From assembly GCF_022809715.1 (NCBI RefSeq), contig NZ_CP094459.1, forward strand, positions 2,728,001-2,792,000: 64,000 nt of DNA, written 5' to 3'. The translations under genes were made by a program, and so were the position numbers. Positions 46,566-55,319 of the stretch are shown piece after piece. Under the pieces are notes generated by a model. It was not told the origin of the DNA and ran no database searches. It saw only the letters and a program-made list of their open reading frames with translations. Each line of letters opens with the position of its first letter. The first letter of the stretch is position 1. The DNA comes from Burkholderia pyrrocinia (GTDB lineage: Bacteria; Pseudomonadota; Gammaproteobacteria; Burkholderiales; Burkholderiaceae).

Positions 46566-47882
46566 TTATGCGGCCTGTGCGTGGGGTTCGTCCTTCGGCA
46601 CGACCTCGAACGGGAACGTCATCGCGACGCGCAGGCCGCCTTCGGGGCGGTTGCCGATGTCGCACGCCCCGCCCAGCCTGAGCACGAGCCGCTCGACGAT
46701 CGCGAGCCCGAGCCCGCTGTGGCCGTTGCCGCCGCGCGCGGGGTCGAGCCGCACGAACGGCCGCGTCGCGACCGCGAGGTCGCGCGGCGCAATCCCGCCG
46801 CCGCTGTCGCTGACCGCCAGCACGTAGCCGGTCGGCGTGCGCGCCGTCTCGACGAATACGGGCGGTGCGCCGTACGCATGCGCGTTGTCCAGCAGGTTCG
46901 ACAGGATCCGGTCGAGCGTCGCCGTCGGCAGCCGGAAGCCCGGATCGGCGTCGAGCCGCGTCTGGACCGTCGGCGCGTTCGGCGCGACCGCGCGATAGCT
47001 GCGTGCGATCCGCTCGCACGCCTGGTCGACCGGCACCGGCTCGCTGCGATCGGACCCGCCGTGCGCAAACACCAGAAACTGGTCGACGATGTGCGACATC
47101 GAGTCGACGTCGCGCACGACGCCGTCGCGCAAGCGCGCGTCGTCCATCATTTCCGCGCGCAGGCGCATCCGCGCAAGCGGCGTGCGCAGGTCGTGCGCGA
47201 CGCCCGCCAGCATCACCGCGCGGTCGTTGTCGGCCTGCGACACCTGCTCGACCATCTGGTTGAAGCCATGCGTGAGCTGGCGCAGCTCGCGCGGGCCGCG
47301 CTCGCGCAGCGGCGGCACCGGCTGCCCGCGGCCGAAGCGCGCGACCGCGCGCGCGAGCGAGCGCAGCGGCTGCTGCAGCTGCCAGGCCGCGAACAGCGCG
47401 GCGATCACGCCGGCCGAGAAGATCGTGCCGAGCCATAGCAGCATCCGGTCCAGCGAGCGCGGCGGACGCAGCGGCTGCACGGGCACCACGATCCAGTTGC
47501 GGTCGGTCGGCTCCTTGACCCACAGCACCGGCGGATGGCCCGGCGCGCCGATCTCGACGCGCGTACCGGGCGGCATCCGCTCGCTGACATCGTCGCGGAA
47601 CCGCTTGAGCGCCGCCGGCAGGTTCGACAGATCGCCGTTCGGCACGTCGGCGCTGTCCGGCGTCACGAGCCGCACGCGCGACGGCAACGGCTGGTCGGGC
47701 GTGCGCTCGACGTGCTGGCGCACCGCGTCGACCAGGAACGCGGCCTCCTCGACCGCGTAGCGCGTCTGCATCTGGTTGCGCTCGAGCCGCATCGCGAAAA
47801 ACCACGCGAAGTGCGACAGGAGCAGGACGCCAACGACGAGCAGCGCGAGCCGCCCGAACAGCGAATCAATGGGTTTGCGCAT
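46566..47882 (-). CDS. Sensor histidine kinase, EnvZ/CpxA-like
   Basis: A 438-aa inner-membrane kinase: membrane helices at about 11-31 and 155-178 flank a periplasmic domain of ~120 residues, followed by HAMP, the H-box GVAHDLRTPLARMRLRAE (His230) and the ATPase motifs NLLDNAHAYG, SDSGGGI and GLGLAIVERL. Its ATG overlaps the end of the response-regulator gene by 17 bases. The H-box is of the EnvZ/CpxA class. With a Spy-like gene as divergent neighbour and CpxR-like boxes between, an envelope-stress role is likely. Confidence 0.9.
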   Translation of the reverse strand: MRKPIDSLFGRLALLVVGVLLLSHFAWFFAMRLERNQMQTRYAVEEAAFLVDAVRQHVERTPDQPLPSRVRLVTPDSADVPNGDLSNLPAALKRFRDDVSERMPPGTRVEIGAPGHPPVLWVKEPTDRNWIVVPVQPLRPPRSLDRMLLWLGTIFSAGVIAALFAAWQLQQPLRSLARAVARFGRGQPVPPLRERGPRELRQLTHGFNQMVEQVSQADNDRAVMLAGVAHDLRTPLARMRLRAEMMDDARLRDGVVRDVDSMSHIVDQFLVFAHGGSDRSEPVPVDQACERIARSYRAVAPNAPTVQTRLDADPGFRLPTATLDRILSNLLDNAHAYGAPPVFVETARTPTGYVLAVSDSGGGIAPRDLAVATRPFVRLDPARGGNGHSGLGLAIVERLVLRLGGACDIGNRPEGGLRVAMTFPFEVVPKDEPHAQAA

Positions 47883-48591
47883 GGGCCTCGCCGTCGGGCA
47901 CGAACACGTAGCCGCGCCCGCGGACCGTCTGGATGAAGCGCGGCGTCGACGGATCAGTTTCGAGGATGCGGCGCAGGCGCCACACCTGGACGTCGATGCC
48001 GCGGTCGGTGCCGTCGTACTCGGGCCCGTGCAGCAGCTCGAGCAGCCGCTCGCGCGTGAGCGTGCGCAGCGCATGGTTCACGAAGATCTTCAGCAGCGCG
48101 AATTCACTGCTCGACAGCGTCGCCGGCTTGCCGTCGACCGACAGCGTGCGCGCCTGGAAGTCGAGCACGAAGCGGCCGAACGCGAACGGCTCGCGCTGTT
48201 CGGGCGCGGCCGCCGACGGCGTCGCGCGGCGGCGGCGCAGCACGGCCTGCACGCGCGCGAGCAGCTCGCGCGGGTTGAACGGCTTGCCGAGGTAGTCGTC
48301 GGCGCCGAGTTCGAGCCCGACGATGCGGTCGACGTCGTCCGCACGCGCGGTCAGCATGATCACGGGAATGTCGTCGCCGGCCGCGCGCAACTGGCGCAGC
48401 GCGGTCAGGCCGTCCACGCCCGGCATCATCAGGTCCAGCACGATCAGGTCGGGCCGCTCGCGCTCGAGACGCTTCTCGAGCGTCGCCGCGTCGTGCAGCA
48501 CGGACACTTCCATCCCCTGGCGCACGAGATAGTCGCGCAGCAGGTCTCGGAGTTCTTGGTCGTCGTCGACGATGAGGATCTGGGTAGTCAT
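47866..48591 (-). CDS. OmpR-family response regulator
   Basis: A 241-aa regulator: acidic pocket DDD (9-11), phospho-acceptor Asp53 in IVLDLMMPG, Lys in GKPFNPREL, and a C-terminal winged helix (TLSSSEFALL, RGIDVQVWRLRRIL, VRGRGYVF). ATG 48591 is the family start; the longer ORF is not supported. It is the first gene of the regulator-kinase operon and is divergent from the Spy-like gene, with two CpxR-like boxes in between. Confidence 0.93.
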   Translation of the reverse strand: MTTQILIVDDDQELRDLLRDYLVRQGMEVSVLHDAATLEKRLERERPDLIVLDLMMPGVDGLTALRQLRAAGDDIPVIMLTARADDVDRIVGLELGADDYLGKPFNPRELLARVQAVLRRRRATPSAAAPEQREPFAFGRFVLDFQARTLSVDGKPATLSSSEFALLKIFVNHALRTLTRERLLELLHGPEYDGTDRGIDVQVWRLRRILETDPSTPRFIQTVRGRGYVFVPDGEAHAQTH

Positions 48592-48648
48592 GGCTCGAAG
48601 TTTACCGCGCGAGGGCGGAGTCGAAGAACGAAACAAAGGGATGAAAGG

Positions 48649-48663
48649 GTTACTGCGGGTTAC
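48649..48663 (-). promoter_or_regulatory. CpxR-like box 1
   Basis: GTTACTGCGGGTTAC on the plus strand, i.e. GTAAC-N5-GTAAC on the minus strand. This is the 5-5-5 direct-repeat spacing of CpxR boxes (GTAAA-N5-GTAAA). It lies 58 bases upstream of the response-regulator start, fitting autoregulation. Confidence 0.55.
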
Positions 48664-48677
48664 GGCGCAAGGGAACT

Positions 48678-48692
48678 GTAATGCGCGGTAAC
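48678..48692 (+). promoter_or_regulatory. CpxR-like box 2
   Basis: GTAATGCGCGGTAAC on the plus strand: GTAAT-N5-GTAAC. It is the mirror-image partner of box 1, 14 bases away, and points towards the Spy-like gene. A further single GTAAC lies at 48709-48713. Two opposed boxes suit joint control of the divergent operons. Confidence 0.55.
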
Positions 48693-48815
48693 CGGGCCGC
48701 CGCCCCACGTAACACCGGCCGGGGCCGGCATCGCTAACCTGCGTCTTACCGGATGCGTTACGCGGCTTTCCCCGTATCGCATCGCCGGACCCTCTGGATA
48801 CAAGGAGTTTCTGAA

Positions 48816-49364
48816 ATGTATAAGAAGACTTCCCGCGTGGCCATCGCGGCCGCCACCGTGCTCGCCCTCGCATTCGGCACCGCGCATGCCGCGCCGCCCA
48901 CCGACATGCCGCCGCCGGGCGGCCCCGGCATGCACCAGATGCACGGGCACGACGGCGGCCCGTTCGGCGCGATCATGAAACTGCACGACCAGCTGAAGCT
49001 CAACGCGTCGCAGGAACAGCAATGGCAGACGGCCGTCAACACGATGAAGCAGAACCGTGATGCGATGCGCAAGAGCCACGAGCAGATGCGCGAGCAGTTC
49101 AAGGCGCAGCAGAACCAGCCGATCCTCGACCTGAACGCGATGCACGCCGCGCGCCAGCAGGCCGAACAGCAGAACGCGCAACTGCGCGAACAGACGTCCG
49201 CCGCGTGGCTCGCGTTCTACAACGGGCTGAACGACCAGCAGAAGACCACGGTCAGCACGGCGCTCAAGCAGCAGTACGCGCAGATGCAGCAGCGCCACGA
49301 GAAGATGAAGGAGCGCTGGGAACAGCATCGTGCGGCCAAGGGCGCATCGGCGCCGGCGCAGTAA
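48816..49364 (+). CDS. Spy/CpxP-like periplasmic protein
   Basis: A 182-aa exported protein: signal peptide to about residue 26, then a His/Met/Pro/Gly-rich linker (MHQMHGHDGG, perhaps metal-binding) and long charged helices with LNASQEQQWQ and MRKSHEQMREQF, the helical cradle of Spy-like chaperones. Such proteins hold unfolded periplasmic proteins under envelope stress. An AAGGAG site precedes ATG 48816. Divergent from the two-component operon and probably its target. Confidence 0.82.
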   Translation: MYKKTSRVAIAAATVLALAFGTAHAAPPTDMPPPGGPGMHQMHGHDGGPFGAIMKLHDQLKLNASQEQQWQTAVNTMKQNRDAMRKSHEQMREQFKAQQNQPILDLNAMHAARQQAEQQNAQLREQTSAAWLAFYNGLNDQQKTTVSTALKQQYAQMQQRHEKMKERWEQHRAAKGASAPAQ

Positions 49365-49394
49365 GCCGGCAAGCCGCTCCGCGGAGCGGCGCCG

Positions 49395-49430
49395 AAGGGG
49401 ACGCGGGCACCAGCCCGCGTCCCCTTTTTT
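49395..49430 (+). terminator. Intrinsic terminator of the Spy-like gene
   Basis: AAGGGGACGCGGGC and GCCCGCGTCCCCTT form a 14-bp stem with an ACCA loop, followed by a T-run. It lies 30 bases after the Spy-like stop. The pirin gene ends just beyond on the other strand, so it may act for both. Confidence 0.92.
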
Positions 49431-49434
49431 CGTT

Positions 49435-50127
49435 TCACGCAACGTCGAACAGCAGCACCTCGGCCGCCCGGCCGCGCGCGAACGTGACCGCGTCCACGCC
49501 GCCGATGCCCGCGCCATCGCCCGCCGCCAGCGCGCGGCCGTTGATCTCCACCTCGCCGCGCGCCACATGCGCATAAACGCGGCGGCCGGCCGGCACGTCG
49601 AACGCCGCCCGCTCGTCCCCGTCGATCCATCCCGCGAAGATTCGCGCATCCGCGCGCACCGGCAGCGAGCCGTCGTCGCCGTCCGGCGACGCGACGAGCC
49701 GCAGCCGGCCGCGTTTCTCGTCGTCGGCGAAGCGCGCGTGCGCATAGCCGGGCCGGCCGCCCGGCCCGGCTGGCGCGAGCCGGATCCGCAGCAGGCGCAG
49801 CGGCTGGTCGCGCGACGCATTGGTTTCGCTCAGCAGGATGCCCGTGCCGGCGCTCGTGCGCTGCACGCCGCCCGCGCGGACGATCGCGCCGCTGCCCATG
49901 CTGTCGCGGTACGCGAGCGCGCCGTCGAGCACGTAGGTGACGATTTCCGCATCGCGGTACGGACGCATGCCGAAGCCGCGGGTCGGCGCGATGCACTCCT
50001 CGCTCAGTTCGCGCAGCGCGCCGAACGCCGGCGCGGCGCCACGACCGGCGGCGGGAAAGCTGTGATGGGATTCGTGCCAGCCGTGGCTGCGCTGGTCGCG
50101 ATCGGCGGCGCGACGGATCTCGAACAT
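49435..50127 (-). CDS. Pirin-family protein lacking the metal-binding histidines
   Basis: A 230-aa bicupin of the pirin/YhhW type: GFGMRPYRDAEIVTYVLDG, RDSMGSGAIVRAGGVQRTSAGTG and LLSETN follow the family pattern. The metal ligands, however, are changed: the usual H-P-H is R-P-Y, and the usual x-H-S-E is L-L-S-E, so three of four ligands are lost and only the Glu remains. Quercetinase activity is therefore unlikely; a binding or regulatory role is possible. ATG 50127 is chosen at the conserved MFEIRRA start. Single gene. Confidence 0.85.
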   Translation of the reverse strand: MFEIRRAADRDQRSHGWHESHHSFPAAGRGAAPAFGALRELSEECIAPTRGFGMRPYRDAEIVTYVLDGALAYRDSMGSGAIVRAGGVQRTSAGTGILLSETNASRDQPLRLLRIRLAPAGPGGRPGYAHARFADDEKRGRLRLVASPDGDDGSLPVRADARIFAGWIDGDERAAFDVPAGRRVYAHVARGEVEINGRALAAGDGAGIGGVDAVTFARGRAAEVLLFDVA

Positions 50128-50499
50128 GGGGCGGGCACTCCGGGAGGCGGGGTCTCTTTGCGGGTTTACCTCCACTGTAGGGGCGCGCCGATGGCGCCAC
50201 AATCCGCCGCCCGCGCACCGCATCGTTGCACCCGCACATTCAATTGCCGAAATATTCGTTGCGAATACCGCGATTGCCGCAACAGCCGAATCGCAGAATC
50301 GAAGAATCGATCTATCGCGCCGGATTGCCGTTTTCCGGGTATCGCGTTCGGGTAAAATACCGCCCTTTTGGCGTTCGCCCGTCCGGCGGCCGCCATCGCC
50401 AGAACGCCGATCGGCGAATTTTGGCCGTCTAGAATACGCCGCGGCGCCCGGTCCGACCGGCCGCGAGCGCCCCGGAAAGTCAGCAACAGAAGGATGGAA
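50128..50499. other. Divergent promoter region of the pirin and His/Lys/Arg transporter genes
   Basis: About 370 bases with no gene, more AT-rich than the flanks (50230-50360). A TAAAAT hexamer at about 50353 resembles a -10 for the transporter operon, but no matching -35 at the right distance is convincing. Confidence 0.4.
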
Positions 50500-51282
50500 A
50501 TGAAGAAGGCCGCCCTGTGCGCCGCCCTCGCCCTCGTGGCGGGCAGCGCCTTCGCGAAGGAGTGGAAGACCGTGCGGATCGGCGTCGATGCCAGCTACCC
50601 GCCGTTCGAGTCGACCGCTCCGAGCGGCGAGATCGTCGGTTTCGACGTCGATCTCACCAAGGAGATCTGCAAGCGGATCAACGTGAAATGCGTGTGGGTG
50701 GCGCAGGACCTCGACGGGATCATCCCGGCGCTGAAGGCGAAGAAGTACGACGTCATCGTGTCGTCGCTGACCGTCACGGACAAGCGCCGCGAACAGATCG
50801 ACTTCTCCGACAAGGTGTACGACGCACCGGCGCGGATGATCGCAAAGACCGGCTCGCCGCTGCTGCCGACGGTCGCGTCGCTGAAAGGCAAGCGCGTCGG
50901 CGTCGAGCAGGGCTCGACGCAGGAAACCTACGCGAAGGCGTACTGGGAACCGCAGGGCGTGACGGTCATTCCTTACCAGAATCAGGACCAGGTCTATACC
51001 GATCTCGGCTCGGGCCGCCTCGACGCGACGCTGCAGGACGAACTGCAGGCCGACTACGGCTTCCTGCGCACGCCGCGCGGCAAGGGCTTCGCATTCGCCG
51101 GACCGGAAGTGAAGGATCCGAAAACGATCGGCGACGGCACCGCGATCGGCCTGCGCAAGGAAGATACGGACCTGAAGCTCAAGATCAACACCGCGCTGGC
51201 CGACATGCACAAGGACGGCACGTACGACCGGCTGTCGCACAAGTACTTCTCGTTCAGCGTCTATTCGGCTTCGGCACGCTGA
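50500..51282 (+). CDS. Periplasmic basic-amino-acid-binding protein (HisJ/ArgT-like)
   Basis: A 260-aa periplasmic binding protein of family 3: signal peptide MKKAALCAALALVAGSAFA, then VRIGVDASYPPFES, GFDVDLTKEIC, DKRREQIDFSDKVYDAPARM, a layout close to HisJ and ArgT. It should capture histidine, lysine, arginine or ornithine for the HisQMP-type complex encoded next. ATG 50500 has a well placed AGAAGG site; ATG 50494 just upstream is possible. Confidence 0.92.
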   Translation: MKKAALCAALALVAGSAFAKEWKTVRIGVDASYPPFESTAPSGEIVGFDVDLTKEICKRINVKCVWVAQDLDGIIPALKAKKYDVIVSSLTVTDKRREQIDFSDKVYDAPARMIAKTGSPLLPTVASLKGKRVGVEQGSTQETYAKAYWEPQGVTVIPYQNQDQVYTDLGSGRLDATLQDELQADYGFLRTPRGKGFAFAGPEVKDPKTIGDGTAIGLRKEDTDLKLKINTALADMHKDGTYDRLSHKYFSFSVYSASAR

Positions 51283-51392
51283 GCGCGGACAAAAAGAAGC
51301 AACGGATGCGGGGGCGGCCCTGCATCCGGGCAGTACAGGCAGTCAACCACGCGCCGCCCGCCCCCTTGCCCGCCGCTAGCGCGACGGGCTGG

Positions 51393-51410
51393 CCCGGCAC
51401 CGTTGCCGGG
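51393..51410 (+). terminator. Intra-operon hairpin
   Basis: CCCGGCA and TGCCGGG form a 7-bp stem with a CCGT loop in the 229-bp gap between the binding-protein gene and the first permease gene. Such hairpins often stabilise the upstream message or attenuate, giving more binding protein than permease. No T-tract. Confidence 0.45.
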
Positions 51411-51511
51411 GCGGACGGTCATGATACGCACGGGGCGTTCCGCGCAGCTTGGCGGGCGCGTCTTTCGCGGCGCACCGCGTGCGCCCTCAGGGACCACACC
51501 AGGGACCACAT

Positions 51512-52201
51512 ATGTTTCTACAAGGTTACGGCCCGCTGATCCTCGCAGGCACCTGGCAAACCGTCAAACTGGCGGTGCTTTCGCTTGCGCTGTCGTTCCT
51601 GCTGGGTCTGCTCGGCGCGGGCGCGAAGCTGTCGCGCAACCGCGTGACGCACGGCATCGGCACCGTCTACACGACGCTGATCCGCGGCGTGCCCGACCTC
51701 GTGCTGATGCTGCTGCTGTTCTACAGCCTGCAGATCTGGCTGAACATCGCGACCGACGCGCTCGGCTGGGACCAGATCGACATCGACCCGTTCCTCGCCG
51801 GCGTGCTCGTGCTCGGCTTCATCTACGGCGCGTACTTCACCGAGACGTTCCGCGGCGCGTTCCTGTCGGTGCCGCGCGGCCAGCTCGAGGCCGGCAGCGC
51901 GTACGGGATGACGAACTGGCAGGTGTTCACGCGGATCATGTTCCCGCAGATGATGCGCTTCGCGCTGCCGGGCATCGGCAACAACTGGCAGGTGCTCGTG
52001 AAGTCGACCGCGCTCGTGTCGATCATCGGCCTGGCCGACGTCGTGAAGGCGTCGCAGGACGCCGGCAAGGGCACGCTGCGGTTCTTCTTCTTCACGCTGA
52101 TCGCGGGAGCGGTCTACCTCGCCATCACGACGATCTCGAACTTCGTGCTGATGTGGCTCGAAAAGCGCTACTCGACCGGTGTCCGCAAGGCTGACCTATG
52201 A
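51512..52201 (+). CDS. hisQ: ABC amino-acid permease, HisQ-like
   Basis: A 229-aa permease with about five membrane helices and the EAA loop RGQLEAGSAYGMTNWQVFTRI that contacts the ATPase. ATG 51512 is the family-typical start (FLQGYGPLILAGTWQTVK). It overlaps the second permease gene by four bases. It pairs with it as a heterodimer in a HisQMP-type importer. Confidence 0.9.
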   Translation: MFLQGYGPLILAGTWQTVKLAVLSLALSFLLGLLGAGAKLSRNRVTHGIGTVYTTLIRGVPDLVLMLLLFYSLQIWLNIATDALGWDQIDIDPFLAGVLVLGFIYGAYFTETFRGAFLSVPRGQLEAGSAYGMTNWQVFTRIMFPQMMRFALPGIGNNWQVLVKSTALVSIIGLADVVKASQDAGKGTLRFFFFTLIAGAVYLAITTISNFVLMWLEKRYSTGVRKADL

Positions 52202-52911
52202 TCGAACTCATCCAAGAATACTGGCGCAACTATCTGTACACCGACGGCTATCGCATCACCGGCGTCGCGATCACGCTGTGGCTGCTGGTCGTGTCGATCG
52301 GCCTCGGCTTCTGCCTGTCGGTGCCGCTCGCGGTCGCGCGCGTGTCGAAGAGGAAGTGGCTGTCGAGCGCCGTGTGGCTCTACACGTACGTGTTCCGCGG
52401 CACGCCGCTCTACGTGCAGCTGCTGCTCTGCTACACGGGCCTCTACAGCCTGCAGGCCGTGCGCGGCACGCCGATGCTCGACGCGTTCTTCCGCGACGGG
52501 ATGCACTGCACGCTGCTCGCGTTCACGCTGAACACCTGCGCATACACCACCGAGATCTTCGCGGGCGCGATCAAGGCGACGTCGTACGGCGAGATCGAAG
52601 CCGCGCGCGCGTACGGGATGACGCCGTTCACGATGTATCGCCGCGTGATCCTGCCGTCGGCGCTGCGCCGCGCGCTGCCGCTGTACAGCAACGAAGTGAT
52701 CCTGATGCTGCACGCGACGACGGTGGCGTTCACCGCGACCGTGCCGGACATCCTGAAGATCGCCCGCGACGTGAACTCGGCTACCTACATGTCGTTCCAC
52801 GCGTTCGGCATCGCCGCCCTGCTCTACCTCGTGATCTCGTTCGCGCTCGTGTGGCTGTTCCGCCAGGCCGAGCGCCGCTGGCTCGCGTATCTGCGCCCGC
52901 AAGGCAAGTAA
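52198..52911 (+). CDS. hisM: ABC amino-acid permease, HisM-like
   Basis: A 237-aa permease beginning with IELIQEYWRNYLYTDGYRITG, as in HisM, with about five membrane helices and the EAA loop EIEAARAYGMTPFTMYRRV. ATG overlaps the stop of the first permease gene. Followed after 18 bases by the ATPase gene. Confidence 0.9.
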   Translation: MIELIQEYWRNYLYTDGYRITGVAITLWLLVVSIGLGFCLSVPLAVARVSKRKWLSSAVWLYTYVFRGTPLYVQLLLCYTGLYSLQAVRGTPMLDAFFRDGMHCTLLAFTLNTCAYTTEIFAGAIKATSYGEIEAARAYGMTPFTMYRRVILPSALRRALPLYSNEVILMLHATTVAFTATVPDILKIARDVNSATYMSFHAFGIAALLYLVISFALVWLFRQAERRWLAYLRPQGK

Positions 52912-52929
52912 GTTTCCGCAGGACTATTG

Positions 52930-53709
52930 ATGAATTCCCAGACCCAGAAGCTTTTCGTCGACGATCTCCACAAACGCTACGGCAGCAACGAGGTGCTCAA
53001 GGGCGTGTCGCTGAAGGCGAACGCCGGCGACGTGATCAGCGTGATCGGCTCGTCCGGCTCCGGCAAGAGCACGATGCTCCGCTGCATCAACTTCCTCGAA
53101 CAGCCGAACGCCGGCCGCATCTTCGTCGACGGCGAGGAAGTGCGCACCGCCCTCGACAAGGCCGGCGCGCTGCGCGCAGCCGATCCGAAGCAGTTGCAGC
53201 GCGTGCGTACCAAGCTGTCGATGGTGTTCCAGCACTTCAATCTCTGGTCGCACATGAACGTGCTCGAGAACGTGATGGAAGCGCCCGTGAACGTGCTCGG
53301 CATCCCGAAGAAGGAAGCCGAGGATCGTGCGCGCGCGTATCTCGAGAAGGTCGGCCTCGCGCCGCGCGTCGAGAAGCAGTATCCGTCGCACCTGTCGGGC
53401 GGCCAGCAGCAGCGCGTCGCGATCGCGCGCGCGCTGGCGATGCATCCGGACGTGATGCTGTTCGACGAGCCGACGTCGGCGCTCGACCCGGAGCTGGTGG
53501 GCGAAGTGCTGAAGGTGATGCAGAAGCTCGCCGAGGAAGGCCGCACGATGATCGTCGTCACGCACGAGATGGGCTTTGCGCGCAACGTGTCGAACCACGT
53601 GATGTTCCTGCACCAGGGCCGCGTCGAGGAAGAAGGCGTGCCGGCCGAGGTGTTTGCCAACCCGAAGAGCGAACGCCTGCGCGGGTTCCTGTCGGGCAGC
53701 CTCAAGTAA
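52930..53709 (+). CDS. hisP: ABC amino-acid transporter ATPase, HisP-like
   Basis: A 259-aa ATPase: Walker [11 protein letters not shown]-loop [16 protein letters not shown], signature [16 protein letters not shown], Walker [16 protein letters not shown], switch His in VVTHEMGFA. Close to E. coli HisP in length and sequence by recall. ATG 52930 is chosen over the in-frame TTG immediately upstream. Last gene of the transporter operon; a terminator follows. Confidence 0.93.
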   Translation: MNSQTQKLFVDDLHKRYGSNEVLKGVSLKANAGDVISVIGSSGSGKSTMLRCINFLEQPNAGRIFVDGEEVRTALDKAGALRAADPKQLQRVRTKLSMVFQHFNLWSHMNVLENVMEAPVNVLGIPKKEAEDRARAYLEKVGLAPRVEKQYPSHLSGGQQQRVAIARALAMHPDVMLFDEPTSALDPELVGEVLKVMQKLAEEGRTMIVVTHEMGFARNVSNHVMFLHQGRVEEEGVPAEVFANPKSERLRGFLSGSLK

Positions 53710-53732
53710 CGTACGCAACGCACGACGTGCGA

Positions 53733-53759
53733 ACGGGCGCCTCGCGGGGCGCCCGTTTT
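53733..53759 (+). terminator. Intrinsic terminator of the amino-acid transporter operon
   Basis: ACGGGCGCC and GGCGCCCGT form a 9-bp stem with a 6-base loop, followed by TTT. It lies 24 bases after the hisP stop and just before the end of the broken GNAT gene. Confidence 0.88.
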
Positions 53760-53763
53760 GCGT

Positions 53764-54259
53764 TTACGCGGCGCTCACCGGCGCGCCGTCGGCGAACGCG
53801 CGCAGTTCGTCGCCCGCGAGCCGGTAACGCACCCATTCGCTCTGCGGCGCGGCGCCGACGCTCTCGTAGAAACGGATCGCCGGCTCGTTCCAGTCGAGCA
53901 CGCTCCATTCGAACCGCCCGCAGCCCGATTCGACCGCGATCCGCGCGAGCGCCTTCAGCAGCCGCAACCCGGCGCCCGCGCCGCGAAAACGCGGCGACAC
54001 GTACAGATCCTCGAGATACAGCCCCTGCCGGGCAAGCCGTCGAGTACGAGAAGAAATACACGGCGAAGCCGGCCGGCTCGCCGTCGACCTCGCACATCAG
54101 CGCGCGCGCCGGCGATCCTTCGCCGAACAGGCTGCGCTCGAGCGACGCGGGCGTCGCGATCACTTCGTGCTCCGCCTTCTCGTAGACGGCCAGCTCGGTA
54201 ATGAAGCGCAGGATCAGCGGCACGTCGGCGACGGTGGCGGTACGGATGTCGATTTGCAC
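53764..54259 (-). pseudogene. GNAT acetyltransferase, broken by an apparent 2-base deletion
   Basis: The N-terminal frame (IDIRTATVADVPLILRFI ... GFAVYFFSYST, 74 residues) is followed by a different frame that carries the rest of a normal GNAT domain: RLARQGLYLEDLY, the acetyl-CoA loop SPRFRGAGAGLRLL, and WNEPAIRFYESVGA to the stop at 53764. Restoring two bases (TG within ACG-GCT near 54036-54042) gives an unbroken protein of about 165 aa. Such GNATs acetylate polyamines or amino acids. The break may be a real mutation or a sequencing error. Confidence 0.82.
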
Positions 54260-54392
54260 GGGTTGAGCCCTCCTCCGGCCCGGACTTGAAACGGAAAGCG
54301 ACGCCGCGCAAGCGCGCTGGCGCCGATCAGACCGTCATGCTACGTTCGCGCCGTGCCTGCAGGAAGTGCAGTTTCTTCATCCGGACCTGAAC

Positions 54393-55319
54393 ATGATGCA
54401 TCCCGACCTGCGTCGTCTCGACCTGAACCTGCTGCTCGCGTTCGACGCGCTGTACCGCCACCGATCGGTCGCCGCGGCCGCGCACGAGCTTGCAATGAGC
54501 CCGTCCGCGCTGAGCCACGCGCTCGCGCGGTTGCGCGACGCGATCGGCGACGCGCTGTTCGTGCGACTCGGCAACGAGATGCAGCCGACCGTGCGCGCCG
54601 ACGACATCGCCACGTGGGCCGGCGACGCGCTCGACGCGATGTCGAAGGGGCTCGCCCGCGCGCGCCGCTTCGATCCCGCGCAAAGCGACCGCACGTTCGT
54701 GTTCGCCGCGACCGACTACACGGCGTTCGCGGTGCTGCCGGCGTTCCTCGCGCGCATCCAGCACGTCGCGCCGCGGCTGCGGATCCGCGTCGTGCATTCC
54801 GACCGGAAGATTTCCGTCGACGAGCTGGCGGCCGGCCGCATCGATTTCGCGCTCGGCTACCACGAGGAATCGACGGCCGACGCGCCGGGCATCGAGGATT
54901 TCGACTGGTTCTCCGACGACTACGTCGTGATCGCAAGCGCTGCGCATCCGGACATCCGCCGGCGGCTGACGCTCGACCAGTACCTGGCGGCCCGCCACGT
55001 GGTCGTCACGCCATGGAACGAAGCGCGCGGCGTCGTCGACTACGTGCTCGATCGGCTCGGCCTCGCGCGGCAGGTCGCCGTGCAGTTGCCGACCGTGCTC
55101 GCCGCGCCGTTCGTGATCGCGGAATCCGCACTCCTGATGACCGTGCCGAACCGCGCCGCGCAGGCGCTGCGGCACGCGGCGCCGATCCGCATCTTCCCCG
55201 CGCCGTTCGAGATCCCGCGCTACACGGTGAAGGTCTACTCGCACGCGAAGCATGCGCGCACCGATGCGCACCGCTGGATTCGCGCGCAGCTGCTCGACGC
55301 ACGGCCGGGCCCCGGCTGA
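54393..55319 (+). CDS. LysR-family transcriptional regulator
   Basis: A 308-aa LysR regulator: winged helix at about 1-62 (LRRLDLNLLLAFDALYRHRS, then SPSALSHALARLRDAIGDALFVR) and a periplasmic-binding-like effector domain (FVFAATDYTAFAVLPAFLARI onwards) resembling the NodD/NahR-like branch. Starts at ATG 54393 or 54396. It is divergent from the broken GNAT gene, which is its likeliest neighbour target. The inducer is unknown. Confidence 0.9.
   Translation: MMHPDLRRLDLNLLLAFDALYRHRSVAAAAHELAMSPSALSHALARLRDAIGDALFVRLGNEMQPTVRADDIATWAGDALDAMSKGLARARRFDPAQSDRTFVFAATDYTAFAVLPAFLARIQHVAPRLRIRVVHSDRKISVDELAAGRIDFALGYHEESTADAPGIEDFDWFSDDYVVIASAAHPDIRRRLTLDQYLAARHVVVTPWNEARGVVDYVLDRLGLARQVAVQLPTVLAAPFVIAESALLMTVPNRAAQALRHAAPIRIFPAPFEIPRYTVKVYSHAKHARTDAHRWIRAQLLDARPGPG

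Noticed and set aside
49435-51240. A 601-codon version of the pirin ORF
   Set aside because: The extra N-terminal 371 codons run antisense through the amino-acid-binding protein gene; the pirin fold starts at ATG 50127.
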